Origin: an uncultured Clostridia bacterium
GTDB taxonomy: Bacteria; Bacillota; Clostridia; Christensenellales; CALVMC01
Assembly (NCBI GenBank): GCA_944342015.1
Contig: CALVMC010000001.1
Location: 185,241-249,240, forward strand
DNA: 64,000 nt
Reading direction: 5' to 3'
In this document: piece after piece, positions 1-8,610 of the stretch
How the letters are laid out: each line of letters opens with the position of its first letter
How positions within the stretch are numbered: the stretch's first letter is position 1
Position numbers and translations under genes: made by a program
Notes under the pieces: generated by a model
Told to the model about the DNA's origin: nothing
Seen by the model: only the letters and a program-made list of their open reading frames with translations
Database searches by the model: none

Positions 1-1
1 G

Positions 2-397
2 ACGGTAACCGTAATCCTTGCCTCTGTTCCTTTGTGGTGTTTAGGCGGGCAAAATGTTCTTAATTCGATTTTGTTCCCGATCGTTTTGATATTTTATGCT
101 TTGGGTATAAACAGGTTCGGTTTATATTTTGATTTTAAAAACCCGAGACTTAATTGGAGTAATTATTCCGAATTCAAAAAAAGCGGTTTAAAACTTTGGA
201 GACAAATGTTGGTGGGAATTGCCGTTCCTGTTATTTCCCTTATATGTTGCAGTTTTCTTTCGGCGGTTAAAATGCATTATGCTTTAAAAAGTTTAATTGT
301 TTTTCTGCCTTTCGTAATATTAAGTGCGATATTATTTTTTATATTTAACGGAAAGGTCAAAAACGATGTTCCTGTTTTTATAAAAAATACGGAGTAA
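2..397 (+). CDS. C-terminal fragment of a polytopic membrane protein (ABC-2 exporter permease-like)
   Basis: The reading frame is open to the left edge of the window, so the true start lies outside; the TTG at 32 is not needed as a start. About 132 residues are visible, with three hydrophobic segments (near the start, about residue 65-85 and about 95-118 of the visible part). The cytoplasmic stretch NPRLNWSNYSEFKKSGLKL resembles the P-[KR]-x-[ND]-W-x-[NS] plus KxS signature of Firmicute ABC-2 type exporter permeases. That family call is from memory of the signature and is tentative. The gene ends 170 bp before ruvX. Confidence 0.45.
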   Translation, partial: TVTVILASVPLWCLGGQNVLNSILFPIVLIFYALGINRFGLYFDFKNPRLNWSNYSEFKKSGLKLWRQMLVGIAVPVISLICCSFLSAVKMHYALKSLIVFLPFVILSAILFFIFNGKVKNDVPVFIKNTE

Positions 398-567
398 ACG
401 ATTTTATGATAAGAATTATAAAAAATCGTTTAAAATATAAAACTTACAGTTGATTTTTTGTGCTAAATTTAAAAAATTTATAGACGATATTAAATCGATT
501 ATTTGAAAACTGCGGTATGCGATAAGATTTAAAAATTTTTAAATGCGGCGGTTAAAAGAGGGTAATT

Positions 568-984
568 ATGAGAAAAATGGGAATAGATTTAGGTGATGTC
601 CGTATAGGAATAGCTTTAAGCGACGCTATGCAAATTATTGCATCAGCTTATGAAACATACAAAAGAGTTAACGATGAAGTTGACTTAAAGCATATAAATG
701 ATATAATATCCGAGAAGGAAGTCGATACCGTAGTTATAGGCTATCCTGTAAATATGGACGGAAGCATAGGAAACAGAGCAAAAAAAGCCGAAGAATTTGC
801 AAAAAAGTTGGAAAATTTCTGCAAAATAAAAGTAGTTTTGCAAGATGAAAGATTAAGCACCGTTTCGGCTCAAAAACTTTTAATAAATTCTGATGTAAGA
901 AGGGAAAAACGCAAAGAAGTCGTCGACAAAATAGCTTCCGCAATTATTTTGCAAACATATCTCGATACCAATCGAAGACTGTAA
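568..984 (+). CDS. ruvX: RuvX/YqgF Holliday junction resolvase-like nuclease, 138 aa
   Basis: RNase H-fold YqgF family protein of normal length. The first strand carries the catalytic Asp in GIDLGDVRIGIALSD, followed by the VVIGYP strand, the DERLST motif and a C-terminal D-x-x-A-[SA] helix (DKIASAIIL). The family acts in 16S/23S pre-rRNA 5'-end maturation and has been proposed to resolve Holliday junctions. The ATG at 568 is preceded by AGAGGG at good spacing. In Clostridia ruvX is usually next to a DUF1292 gene, and the same arrangement is seen here, with the next gene 24 bp downstream. Confidence 0.93.
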   Translation: MRKMGIDLGDVRIGIALSDAMQIIASAYETYKRVNDEVDLKHINDIISEKEVDTVVIGYPVNMDGSIGNRAKKAEEFAKKLENFCKIKVVLQDERLSTVSAQKLLINSDVRREKRKEVVDKIASAIILQTYLDTNRRL

Positions 985-1008
985 CCGTAAAGCAAAGGAG
1001 GAAAACAT

Positions 1009-1563
1009 ATGGACGAAAAAGATTATTCCTTAAACGAAGAGGAAGATATAATTACTCTTCAAAACGAAAAAAACGAAGATGTTGATTTTTACCATGTAGC
1101 CACTATCGATTATAAAGATAATTGGTATATTTTTCTCGAACCTGTTGAGGAAATAGAGGATATCGGAGAAGACGAAGTTCTGATTTTCCGTCTCGAAGAA
1201 GGCGAAGACGGTCAGGACAATATCGTTCCTATAAACAGTGAAGAGGAATTGCAAGGAGTATATAACGAATATCTTAAAGAAGTCGAAAATATAGAAGATT
1301 CCTGTTCTTGTCACGAAGAATGTGATTGTTCTAAAAAAGATAACAGTAAAGATAAAAAATGCAATTGCAAAAAATCAGATGATCATAGTGATATCGAAAC
1401 TTCTTGCGAGCATAAATGCAGTTCGGAAAAAGATTGCAAAAATAATTGCAATGCTAACGATAAGGAAGAAAAATCCGACAAAACTAAAAAGTGCTCAGCA
1501 AAAGGAAATTGCAAAGGGACTCAAAAAGGAAACTGCAAGAACAAAAAATCCGAACAAATATAA
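1009..1563 (+). CDS. DUF1292 protein with a cysteine-rich C-terminal tail, 184 aa
   Basis: Residues about 10-90 match the DUF1292 (YrzB-type) pattern: an acidic start, then strands ending in EVLIFRLEEGEDG and an I/V-P-I-x-[SD]-[DE]-E-E-[FL] segment (IVPINSEEELQGVYNEYLK). DUF1292 proteins are usually about 90-110 aa and have no known function. Here a Lys/Asp/Asn-rich extension of about 90 residues follows and carries 13 cysteines, many as C-x-C or C-x2/3-C (SCSCHEECDC, CNC, CEHKC, GNCKGTQKGNC), plus several His. That composition suggests metal binding, which is inference. An excellent AAAGGAGG precedes the ATG. A promoter for rpsB lies about 30 bp after the stop. Confidence 0.85.
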   Translation: MDEKDYSLNEEEDIITLQNEKNEDVDFYHVATIDYKDNWYIFLEPVEEIEDIGEDEVLIFRLEEGEDGQDNIVPINSEEELQGVYNEYLKEVENIEDSCSCHEECDCSKKDNSKDKKCNCKKSDDHSDIETSCEHKCSSEKDCKNNCNANDKEEKSDKTKKCSAKGNCKGTQKGNCKNKKSEQI

Positions 1564-1592
1564 AATTTATACTTTTATTGCTATTAAAACGA

Positions 1593-1621
1593 TTGCGTCT
1601 TTTAAAGCTCTATGCTAAAAT
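1593..1621 (+). promoter_or_regulatory. SigA-type promoter of rpsB-tsf
   Basis: The -35 box TTGCGT (1593-1598), a 17-nt spacer and the -10 box TAAAAT (1616-1621) lie just after the DUF1292 stop codon. Transcription would start near 1628, leaving a leader of about 80 nt before rpsB. Confidence 0.65.
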
Positions 1622-1634
1622 AAAAATAATTTAA

Positions 1635-1683
1635 CACTCGGACGAAGGCGCCGGTGCATTTTTGACTGCCGTTGATGTTCGGG
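1635..1683 (+). promoter_or_regulatory. Possible structured leader of rpsB
   Basis: This G+C-rich patch lies in an AT-rich region between the rpsB promoter and its start. CGGAC (near 1639) can pair with GTTCG (near 1678), enclosing GGCGCCGG and TGCCG arms that can also pair. The GGAGG at 1681-1685 and CGGAGGT at 1694-1700 lie beside the fold. Autoregulatory S2 leaders are known in bacteria. Assignment to any known leader family is not possible without a covariance search. Confidence 0.35.
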
Positions 1684-1708
1684 GAGGAAAAACCGGAGGT
1701 ATTTTTTT

Positions 1709-2509
1709 ATGTCAGTAATCACAATGAAACAATTATTGGAAGCAGGCGTTCATTTCGGACATCAGACAAAAAGATGGAACCCTAAAATGAGCAAGTACAT
1801 TTATGCGGCTCGTAACGATGTCCATATAATCAATTTACAGCTTTCTGTCGAAATGGTCGAAAAAGCTTATCAGTTTATTCACGATGTAGTAAAAGAAGGA
1901 AAAAACATTCTTTTCGTCGGAACCAAAAAACAGGCTCAGGACGCCATTAAAGAAGAAGCAGAACGTTGCGGAATGTTCTATATGAACCAAAGATGGCTTG
2001 GCGGAACCCTTACAAATTTCAAGACAATCAGATCAAGAATAGACAAATTGAACAAAATCAATCAAATGGAAATTATCGGAGAGTTCGAACTTCTCCCTAA
2101 AAAAGAAGTTATGAAGCTTAAAGCTGAAAGGGATAAACTCGAAAAAAATCTCGGCGGTATTAAAAATATGCGTACATTGCCGGGCGCTTTGTTCGTTGTC
2201 GACGTTAAAAACGAAGAAGGAGCTATAAAAGAAGCCAGAAATCTTAATATTCCCGTTGTAGGAATAGTAGATACTAACTGTGATCCCGATCTCGTGGATT
2301 ATGTAATTCCCGGAAACGATGACGCTATAAGAGCCATTAAACTTATTTCTTCGGTTATTGCCGACGCTGTTATCGAAGTTAAAGAAGGAGTTCAGATCAA
2401 CAGAGAAACTGCTCCCGAGGAAGAAAACGTTACTATGGATGACGCTCTCAATAATCAGATTATTCAAGAAACTAATTCTGATGAAGTTAAAGAAGATATA
2501 AAGGAGTAA
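1709..2509 (+). CDS. rpsB: 30S ribosomal protein S2, 266 aa
   Basis: Full-length S2, a late-binding small-subunit protein at the head/platform junction. Signature segments include [22 protein letters not shown] near the N-terminus and the [30 protein letters not shown] and [11 protein letters not shown] motifs. The last 30 residues form an acidic tail (EEENVTMDD...EVKEDIKE), longer than in minimal S2. The start is supported by GGAGGT. tsf follows after 5 bp, the usual rpsB-tsf pair. Confidence 0.98.
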   Translation: MSVITMKQLLEAGVHFGHQTKRWNPKMSKYIYAARNDVHIINLQLSVEMVEKAYQFIHDVVKEGKNILFVGTKKQAQDAIKEEAERCGMFYMNQRWLGGTLTNFKTIRSRIDKLNKINQMEIIGEFELLPKKEVMKLKAERDKLEKNLGGIKNMRTLPGALFVVDVKNEEGAIKEARNLNIPVVGIVDTNCDPDLVDYVIPGNDDAIRAIKLISSVIADAVIEVKEGVQINRETAPEEENVTMDDALNNQIIQETNSDEVKEDIKE

Positions 2510-2514
2510 TAAGA

Positions 2515-3174
2515 ATGTTTACAGCAGAAGATGTTAAAAAACTCCGTGAAATGACCGGAGTCGGTATGATGGATTGTAAAAAAGCTTTAACTGAGGCTGA
2601 CGGCAATATCGACAAAGCTGTTGAAATACTCAGAGAAAAGGGTATGGCAGCAGCCGCTAAAAGAGCCGGCAGGATTGCTTCCCAGGGAATTATCGAATCT
2701 TATGTTCATATGGGCGGTCAGATCGGTGTTCTTGTAGAGGTTAACTGTGAAACGGATTTCGTTGCACGTTCGGACGATTTTAAGGAATTCGTTCATAATA
2801 TAGCAATGCAGATTGCTGCCGCTAAACCTTATTATGTCAATAAAGAAGAGGTTCCTGCATCCGAAATAGAAAAGGAAAAGGAAATTTTAAAAGCTCAGGC
2901 TATGAATGAATCGGCTAAACCTCAAAATATTATCGATAAAATGGTTGAAGGCAGAATAAACAAATATTATAAAGAAGTTTGTCTTCTCGAACAATCTTAT
3001 GTAAAAGACCCCGATAAAAGCATTACGCAGCTTTTAAACGAGACTATCTCTAAAATCGGCGAGAAAATAACTATCAGAAGATTTACAAGATACGAAGTCG
3101 GAGAGGGACTCGAAAAAAGAGCCGATAACTTTGCTGACGAAGTTATGGAACAAGTTAATAAACTTAAAAAATAA
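2515..3174 (+). CDS. tsf: Elongation factor Ts (short form), 219 aa
   Basis: This is the guanine-nucleotide exchange factor for EF-Tu. The N-terminal UBA-like domain ([17 protein letters not shown]...[17 protein letters not shown]) is followed by the core motif [11 protein letters not shown] that inserts into EF-Tu, and a C-terminal coiled-coil/dimerisation part. At 219 aa it is a short version compared with the roughly 290-aa Bacillus/E. coli type. It is cotranscribed with rpsB and closed by a strong terminator at 3183-3208. Confidence 0.97.
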   Translation: MFTAEDVKKLREMTGVGMMDCKKALTEADGNIDKAVEILREKGMAAAAKRAGRIASQGIIESYVHMGGQIGVLVEVNCETDFVARSDDFKEFVHNIAMQIAAAKPYYVNKEEVPASEIEKEKEILKAQAMNESAKPQNIIDKMVEGRINKYYKEVCLLEQSYVKDPDKSITQLLNETISKIGEKITIRRFTRYEVGEGLEKRADNFADEVMEQVNKLKK

Positions 3175-3182
3175 CCGAAAAA

Positions 3183-3208
3183 GGGAACAGTTTTGTTCCC
3201 ATTTTTTT
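3183..3208 (+). terminator. Rho-independent terminator after tsf
   Basis: A perfect 7-bp stem GGGAACA/TGTTCCC (3183-3189/3194-3200) with a GTTT loop is followed by ATTTTTTT. Confidence 0.88.
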
Positions 3209-3233
3209 GGCATAAATTTAAAGCGAGGTCAGT

Positions 3234-3938
3234 ATGCAGTTAAAGTATAAAAGGGTAATTTTTAAAATCAGCGGTGAGGCTTTAAGCGGCGCTTCGAAAT
3301 TCGGAATAGACGAGACTGTGCTTGCCAAAGTCGTTCAGCAAATTAAAAATGTAAAAAAACTTAATGCTGATATTGGTATAATTATCGGCGGAGGAAACTT
3401 CTGGCGAGGAAGACAAGCCGATAAAATGGACAGAAGTACCGCCGACCATATGGGTATGCTTGCAACCGTAATTAATTCTCTTGCTCTTCAAGACGCTCTC
3501 GAAAGAGAGGGAATGCCGACCAGAGTTCAGACAGCTTTAACTATAACAAGAGTTGCAGAGCCTTATATTTTAAGAAAGGCTTTACGCCATTTCGAAAAAG
3601 GAAGAATAGTCATATTTGCTTGCGGTACGGGTAATCCTTATTTTTCAACCGATACCGGAGCTGCTTTAAGAGCTGCCGAAATCGGAGCAGACGCACTTCT
3701 TCTTGCTAAAAATGTTGACGGAATTTACGACAGCGATCCTAAAATAAATCCTTCGGCTAAAAAGTTCGACGAAATTTCCTATCTCGATGTAATACAAAAA
3801 GGACTCAATGCTATGGATACTACCGCTATTTCCCTTTGTATGGAAAATAAAATTCCCGTTATTGCTTTTGCGCTCAACGAAGAAGACAGTATGTTAAAAG
3901 CCATTACAGGTCAAAAAATAGGAACTATAATTAAATAA
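3234..3938 (+). CDS. pyrH: Uridylate kinase, 234 aa
   Basis: UMP kinase of the amino-acid kinase fold, converting UMP + ATP to UDP + ADP in pyrimidine nucleotide synthesis; the family is hexameric and GTP-activated. Motifs seen are FKISGEAL at the N-terminus, GGGNFWRG, the MDRSTADHMGMLATVINSLALQD block and the TGNPYFSTDTGAALRAAEI segment. Length is normal. The start follows GAGGT. It opens the pyrH-frr-uppS-cdsA-dxr-rseP-ispG run. No clear promoter is visible between the tsf terminator and pyrH, so it may depend partly on read-through. Confidence 0.97.
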   Translation: MQLKYKRVIFKISGEALSGASKFGIDETVLAKVVQQIKNVKKLNADIGIIIGGGNFWRGRQADKMDRSTADHMGMLATVINSLALQDALEREGMPTRVQTALTITRVAEPYILRKALRHFEKGRIVIFACGTGNPYFSTDTGAALRAAEIGADALLLAKNVDGIYDSDPKINPSAKKFDEISYLDVIQKGLNAMDTTAISLCMENKIPVIAFALNEEDSMLKAITGQKIGTIIK

Positions 3939-3984
3939 TTTATTTTATTACGCAAATTAAAATCAGTTTTTTTGAGGTGAAATT

Positions 3985-4560
3985 ATGGGATACGATAATA
4001 TCGAAGTGAATAAAATTTTTACAGAACTTAACGAGAAACTTCAAAAAGCCGTAGATAATCTTAAAAGCGAGTTTATCGGTATAAGAGCAGGAAGAGCTAA
4101 TCCGCATATTCTCGATAAAGTTACCGTCGATTATTACGGTACTCCAACTCCCTTACAACAAATAGGAAACGTTACCGTTCAGGACGGCAAGGTACTCGTT
4201 ATTTCCGTATGGGACAACGGAGCTTTAAAAGATGTCGAAAAAGCGTTGATTGCCGCAAATCTCGGAATTAATCCCGTTAATGACGGAAAAGTCATTCGTT
4301 TGGTTTTTCCGGACCTTAACGAAGAGAGAAGAAAAGCAATAGCAAAAGAAATCAAAGCCATTTCCGAAAACAGTAAAGTTGCTATAAGAAATATCAGGCG
4401 TGACGCTAACGACGGACTTAAAAAATTAAAAAAAGATAACAATATTACAGAAGACGAACTTGCCGGTTTTGAAAAAGATGTTGATAAATCCGTTAATAAA
4501 TTTGTTGAAACCGTCGATAAAATGTATAAAGAAAAAGAGACGGAGATAATGAGCGTTTAA
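3985..4560 (+). CDS. frr: Ribosome recycling factor, 191 aa
   Basis: RRF splits post-termination ribosomes together with EF-G. It shows the hallmark GIRAGRANPHILDKVTVDYYGTPTPL segment, the domain II strand region (ISVWDNGALKDVEKALIAANLGINP) and the C-terminal helix motif EERRKAIAKEIK...VAIRNIRRDAND. Residue count is slightly above the usual 185. TTGAGGTGAAATT precedes the ATG. The stop codon TAA overlaps the ATG of the next small gene (TAATG). Confidence 0.97.
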   Translation: MGYDNIEVNKIFTELNEKLQKAVDNLKSEFIGIRAGRANPHILDKVTVDYYGTPTPLQQIGNVTVQDGKVLVISVWDNGALKDVEKALIAANLGINPVNDGKVIRLVFPDLNEERRKAIAKEIKAISENSKVAIRNIRRDANDGLKKLKKDNNITEDELAGFEKDVDKSVNKFVETVDKMYKEKETEIMSV

Positions 4561-4772
4561 TGGATTTGTTGATTGGAAAAACTTTAATTAACGCAGAAAA
4601 ATTTCTTAAAGAAAACAATATAAATTATACCGTTAAATTTACAGGAAAAAATTCCGACAGTAATTACGACAGCGATATAGTTTTAAGGACAACAAAAAAA
4701 AATAACTCTTTGGAATTGCTTTGCGGTAAATTTAAATTAAAGGTTAACGGAAAAGGAAATTCGGATGTATAA
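4560..4772 (+). CDS. Small PASTA-like protein between frr and uppS, 70 aa
   Basis: This short gene is translationally coupled on both sides: its ATG overlaps the frr stop (TAATG) and its last 8 nt overlap the uppS start. The N-terminus LIGKTLINAEKFLKENNINY resembles a PASTA repeat (G-K-x-x-x-x-A-x-x-x-L-x-x-x-x-I), ending in hydrophobic strands LELLCGKFKLKV. No signal peptide or membrane segment is seen, which is odd for PASTA domains because they normally sit outside the cell on Ser/Thr kinases or PBPs. Function unknown. Confidence 0.7.
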   Translation: MDLLIGKTLINAEKFLKENNINYTVKFTGKNSDSNYDSDIVLRTTKKNNSLELLCGKFKLKVNGKGNSDV

Positions 4773-5463
4773 AGGGAAACAGCCGCCAAATCATATCGCA
4801 ATTATTATGGACGGAAACGGAAGATGGGCAAAAGAAAGATTTCTTCCGAGAAAAGCCGGTCACAAAAAAGGTGTGGACGCAATTAAAAAAGCCGTTTATA
4901 CTGCCGAAGAATACGGTATCAAATATATTACTTTTTATGCCTTTTCTACCGAAAATTGGAAAAGACCAAAAGATGAAATAAATTCTCTCTTTTCTCTCAT
5001 AGAGGAATTCGTGAATAAATTCGATAAGGAATTCAAAGGAAAGGAGTATCGGATTAACATTATGGGAGATTTATCGAAATTGCCTGACGATTTGGTTTTA
5101 TCTTTAAATTCGATTTGTGAAAGAACAAAGGCTTTCGATAAACTTATCATTAATATCGGAATAAATTACGGCGGCCGTGACGAAATAGTTCATGCAGTCA
5201 ATAAACTAATAGAAAACAATAAAACAAATATATCCGAAAAAGATATCAAAGATAATCTATATATTAATTATCTGCCTGACCCCGATATTATTTTAAGAAC
5301 GGCAGGAGAAAAAAGATTGAGTAATTTTCTTCTTTGGCAGTGTGCTTATTCTGAACTTATTTTTATTGACGAATATTGGCCTGAATTTGATAAAGATTTA
5401 TTCGACCGAGTTCTTGACGAATACTATTTAAGAAACAGAAGGTTTGGAGGTTTAAATGCTTAA
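4765..5463 (+). CDS. uppS: Undecaprenyl diphosphate synthase (cis-prenyltransferase), 232 aa
   Basis: Extends farnesyl diphosphate with eight isopentenyl units to C55-PP, the cell-wall lipid carrier. Signature HIAIIMDGNGRWAKER contains the catalytic Asp16; the FYAFSTENWKRP motif, the IGINYGGRDEI block and the C-terminal DPDIILRTAGEKRLSNFLLWQ substrate-binding segment are all present. Overlaps the preceding small gene by 8 nt and cdsA by 8 nt. The substrate producer ispA lies at 29.6 kb in this window. Confidence 0.97.
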   Translation: MYKGKQPPNHIAIIMDGNGRWAKERFLPRKAGHKKGVDAIKKAVYTAEEYGIKYITFYAFSTENWKRPKDEINSLFSLIEEFVNKFDKEFKGKEYRINIMGDLSKLPDDLVLSLNSICERTKAFDKLIINIGINYGGRDEIVHAVNKLIENNKTNISEKDIKDNLYINYLPDPDIILRTAGEKRLSNFLLWQCAYSELIFIDEYWPEFDKDLFDRVLDEYYLRNRRFGGLNA

Positions 5464-6316
5464 AAGAATTTCAGTCGGTATTATATTGGCGGCTATATTA
5501 TTTGCCTTGCTTTTGTGGTTAAGGCCTATCAGTCTGTATATTATCGACGCTGTAATTCTTGCGGTAATTGCTGTTGCCGCTTATGAAATATTCAGAGCTT
5601 TTAAAACTTCGGGATACAGACCTGTTCTTTCGTGTATTTTAGTATACATAATCGGAATTTATCCCGCTGTTTTCTTCTTAAACGAAAGCGGTCTTTTAAT
5701 AGTAATTTTAGCTTCGGCTCTCGTTGCTCTTTTTGCATTTATTTTCGACCATAATATTTCTCTTAACGATTTGTTCGTAACATATTTCATTCTTATATAT
5801 CCTTGTGTTCTGACCAGTATTTTCTTCTTTATTAATGCAGGAACGGGAAGTTTACTCGGCATAATGCTTATATTGTTTATTGCAACATTCTCCGATATGT
5901 TTGCTCTTTTTACAGGAGTTACTTTCAAAGGAAAAAAACTTTGTCCTTCAATAAGTCCTAATAAAACAATATCGGGAGCAATAGGCGGTCTTTTCGGCGG
6001 AATGCTTGGAGCGACAGTAATCTTTCTTCTTTTTGATTATTTCAGACTTTTCGATAACTTTAATAATACCATGATTAATGCCTTGATAGATTGGAATATA
6101 GGAGCGTCTGTCGCAGTTTATTTAGTACTTGGTCTTTTAGGTTCTGTATTAGCGCAGCTTGGCGACCTTGCGGCAAGTTGGGTTAAAAGACAAACGGGAA
6201 TAAAGGATTTCGGTACGATTTTTCCGGGACACGGCGGCTTGGTTGACAGACTCGACAGCATAATGTTTGTTATTCCGTTGATTTATTTGACCTTTCTCAT
6301 TATCGGTGCGATATGA
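5456..6316 (+). CDS. cdsA: Phosphatidate cytidylyltransferase, 286 aa
   Basis: Integral membrane enzyme making CDP-diacylglycerol from phosphatidate and CTP. Eight or so hydrophobic segments span the protein. The C-terminal family signature is complete: S-W-V-K-R-Q-T-G-I-K-D-F-G-T-I-F-P-G-H-G-G-L-V-D-R-L-D. The central SPNKTISGAIGG segment is also typical. Overlaps uppS by 8 nt and dxr by 4 nt (ATGA), in the conserved uppS-cdsA-dxr-rseP order. Confidence 0.96.
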   Translation: MLKRISVGIILAAILFALLLWLRPISLYIIDAVILAVIAVAAYEIFRAFKTSGYRPVLSCILVYIIGIYPAVFFLNESGLLIVILASALVALFAFIFDHNISLNDLFVTYFILIYPCVLTSIFFFINAGTGSLLGIMLILFIATFSDMFALFTGVTFKGKKLCPSISPNKTISGAIGGLFGGMLGATVIFLLFDYFRLFDNFNNTMINALIDWNIGASVAVYLVLGLLGSVLAQLGDLAASWVKRQTGIKDFGTIFPGHGGLVDRLDSIMFVIPLIYLTFLIIGAI

Positions 6317-7455
6317 AAAAACTTGCGATTTTCGGCGCCACAGGTTCTATCGGCGTACAGACTTTAAAAGCAATAGAATTGTATCCGGAACGGTTTTCGG
6401 TTTTTGCTCTTACCGCAAATAAAAATTATAAACTTTTATTAGAACTTTGTAAAAAATACAAACCTCAATATGTTGCGCTTGCAGACGGTAATGCAAGTAA
6501 AGAATTTAAAAAAAATATTCCGAAAGGCACAAAACTGATAGAAGGCGATGATTGCCTTGAAATAATTGCAGCCTTGAACGGCTACGATACTGCCGTTATG
6601 GCGCAAGTGGGAATATCCGGTCTGTTGCCCACGGTTTGCGCAATCAAATCGGGTAAAAAAATTGCGCTGGCGAACAAAGAAGTTTTGGTTACGGCAGGAA
6701 GTATTATAAAAAAACTTTTAAAAGATAATAATTCCGAAATTTTTCCTATTGACAGTGAACATTCCGCAATATGGCAGTCTTTAAGAGCCGGAAATAAAAA
6801 CGAAGTTTCTTCTATCGTTCTTACCGCTAGCGGAGGACCCTTTTACGGATATAACAAAAATCAGCTTGACGCAGTAACAGCTTCGGACGCACTTAAACAT
6901 CCGACTTGGAATATGGGTAAAAAAATTACGATAGATTCCGCAACGCTAATGAATAAAGGTTTCGAAATTGCGGAAGCTTCTTTTTTATTCGATCTTCCCG
7001 AAAATAAAATAAAGGTTACCGTTCACAGAGAAAGCATTATTCATTCAATGGTAAATTTCGTAGACGGAAATACCGTCGCAGCGCTTGCAAAACCGGATAT
7101 GTCGGTACCTATTCTTTACGCATTGTCTTATCCCGAAAGATTAAAAGGATATACGGATAATCTTGAATTCGATAAAATACAAAAGCTTACCTTTTTATCG
7201 GTAGACAGTGAAAATTTTCCTTGTATCGAAATTTGCAGAGAAGGTTTAAGAAAAGGTAAATCCGCTCTTGCGGCAATTAATGCGGCTAACGAAATTGCGG
7301 TGGATTCGTTTTTAAATCAAAAAATAAAATTTACTGATATTCCCAAAATAATTTCCGATTCCTTTAAAAATTTTTCAGATATCGATTTAAATACCGCAGA
7401 AGAGGTTTTAAGTTTGGATAAAGAAGTCAGAAAATTTGCCTTATCTCTTATTTAA
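6313..7455 (+). CDS. dxr: 1-deoxy-D-xylulose 5-phosphate reductoisomerase, 380 aa
   Basis: Second enzyme of the MEP pathway, converting DXP to MEP with NADPH. The N-terminal nucleotide-binding GATGSIGVQTL, the ALANKEVLV motif, the metal/substrate site PIDSEHSAIWQ, the SGGPF flexible-loop motif and TIDSATLMNKGFEIAEA are all present. Length is normal. The ATG overlaps the cdsA stop. Confidence 0.97.
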   Translation: MKKLAIFGATGSIGVQTLKAIELYPERFSVFALTANKNYKLLLELCKKYKPQYVALADGNASKEFKKNIPKGTKLIEGDDCLEIIAALNGYDTAVMAQVGISGLLPTVCAIKSGKKIALANKEVLVTAGSIIKKLLKDNNSEIFPIDSEHSAIWQSLRAGNKNEVSSIVLTASGGPFYGYNKNQLDAVTASDALKHPTWNMGKKITIDSATLMNKGFEIAEASFLFDLPENKIKVTVHRESIIHSMVNFVDGNTVAALAKPDMSVPILYALSYPERLKGYTDNLEFDKIQKLTFLSVDSENFPCIEICREGLRKGKSALAAINAANEIAVDSFLNQKIKFTDIPKIISDSFKNFSDIDLNTAEEVLSLDKEVRKFALSLI

Positions 7456-7509
7456 TGGTATTGACTTAAACATATGAGAATATAATTTATCTGTAATAAC
7501 GAGGTAAAA

Positions 7510-8610
7510 ATGATTTTAACCGTAACTTTTACAGGCGTTCTCGAATGGATAGGATATATAATACTGGCTTTGTTTGCTTTAATGATTATGGTGTTAATTC
7601 ACGAATTAGGTCATTACACGGCAGGCAAACTGTTAGGTTTTGAAATAAAAGAATTTGCAATAGGTTTCGGACCCGCAATTTTCAAACATAAATTTAAAAA
7701 CGGTGAGCAGTTTTCCTTGCGTCCTATTCCCTTGGGCGGTTTTTGTTCCTTTCTCGGCGAAGACGAGGAAAACAATAATCCCAAAGCTTTCAACAATCAA
7801 AAACCTTGGAAACGAATAATAGTACTTGCCGCAGGCGTTCTGTTTAATTTTTTTTCAGCTATCATTTTAGTCAGTGTGTTTTTTTCTTGTTTCGGCGATT
7901 ATATGCCGAAGATTTCCACAGTATATCAGCTCAGCGGGGCAGAACAGCATTTTCAGGTTGACGATGTAATTTTGGAAATTGACGGCAGAAAAGTTTATCT
8001 GAACATTAATGCCGATTTATCTTCTTATTTTAATCAGAATTTACAAGTAAACGAAGTTATCGTTTTGCGTAACGGAGAGAAGGTCACTTTACAAGTCCAA
8101 AAAGGTAATTTTATAACCGAAGAAAACGGAGTTCTTACCGAAAAATACGGTTACGGAATTTCCCATCTCGTAAAACACGATGACGGAAATTATTACTACA
8201 ATTATGAAAGATATAAATTTCCTTTTTTTCAATCGATAGCAAGAGGTTTTGAGTTTTCCTTTCTTGTCGTAGGGAAGTTGTTCAGCGTTCTTGGGGGAAT
8301 AATTACAGGCGCTTTGGGAATTAAAAACAATCTCGGCGGAACCCTTACTGCAATAGGCGCAATTTCTCAGATTTCGAGACAAGGTTTCGACGCCTGGATG
8401 TATGCAATATGCGTAATGTCGTCAACTTTGGCAGTTATGAATATTTTACCTATTCCTGCGCTTGACGGCTCCCGTATAATATTTGTTATAATAGAATGGA
8501 TAAGAAAAAAGCCTATAAGCAGAAAATTGGAGGGTACAATACATTTTGTAGGATTGGTTTTACTTTTTTCTCTGACAATTGTATTGGATTTAATTAATTA
8601 TTTTTTATGA
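7510..8610 (+). CDS. rseP: RIP zinc metalloprotease RseP/RasP (site-2 protease), 366 aa
   Basis: Intramembrane protease of family M50B. The zinc motif HELGH is at residues 31-35 in the first membrane helix; a PDZ domain follows (about residues 130-200), then two to three C-terminal helices with the second-site motif N-I-L-P-I-P-A-L-D-G. Family members cleave anti-sigma factors and signal-peptide remnants. GAGG precedes the ATG. There is a 54-bp gap after dxr and a 4-nt overlap with ispG. A second M50 protease of a different subtype lies at 41.3 kb. Confidence 0.95.
   Translation: MILTVTFTGVLEWIGYIILALFALMIMVLIHELGHYTAGKLLGFEIKEFAIGFGPAIFKHKFKNGEQFSLRPIPLGGFCSFLGEDEENNNPKAFNNQKPWKRIIVLAAGVLFNFFSAIILVSVFFSCFGDYMPKISTVYQLSGAEQHFQVDDVILEIDGRKVYLNINADLSSYFNQNLQVNEVIVLRNGEKVTLQVQKGNFITEENGVLTEKYGYGISHLVKHDDGNYYYNYERYKFPFFQSIARGFEFSFLVVGKLFSVLGGIITGALGIKNNLGGTLTAIGAISQISRQGFDAWMYAICVMSSTLAVMNILPIPALDGSRIIFVIIEWIRKKPISRKLEGTIHFVGLVLLFSLTIVLDLINYFL

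Noticed and set aside
396..431. Inverted repeat AAACGATTTT / AAAATCGTTT overlapping the stop of the first gene
   Set aside because: Good 10-bp stem, but no T-tract follows on either strand, so I could not call a terminator.
7461..7486. Promoter-like TTGACT...TATAAT before rseP
   Set aside because: The spacer is only 14 nt, too short for a SigA promoter; the alternative -10 at 16 nt is poor. Expression from the upstream operon is sufficient.
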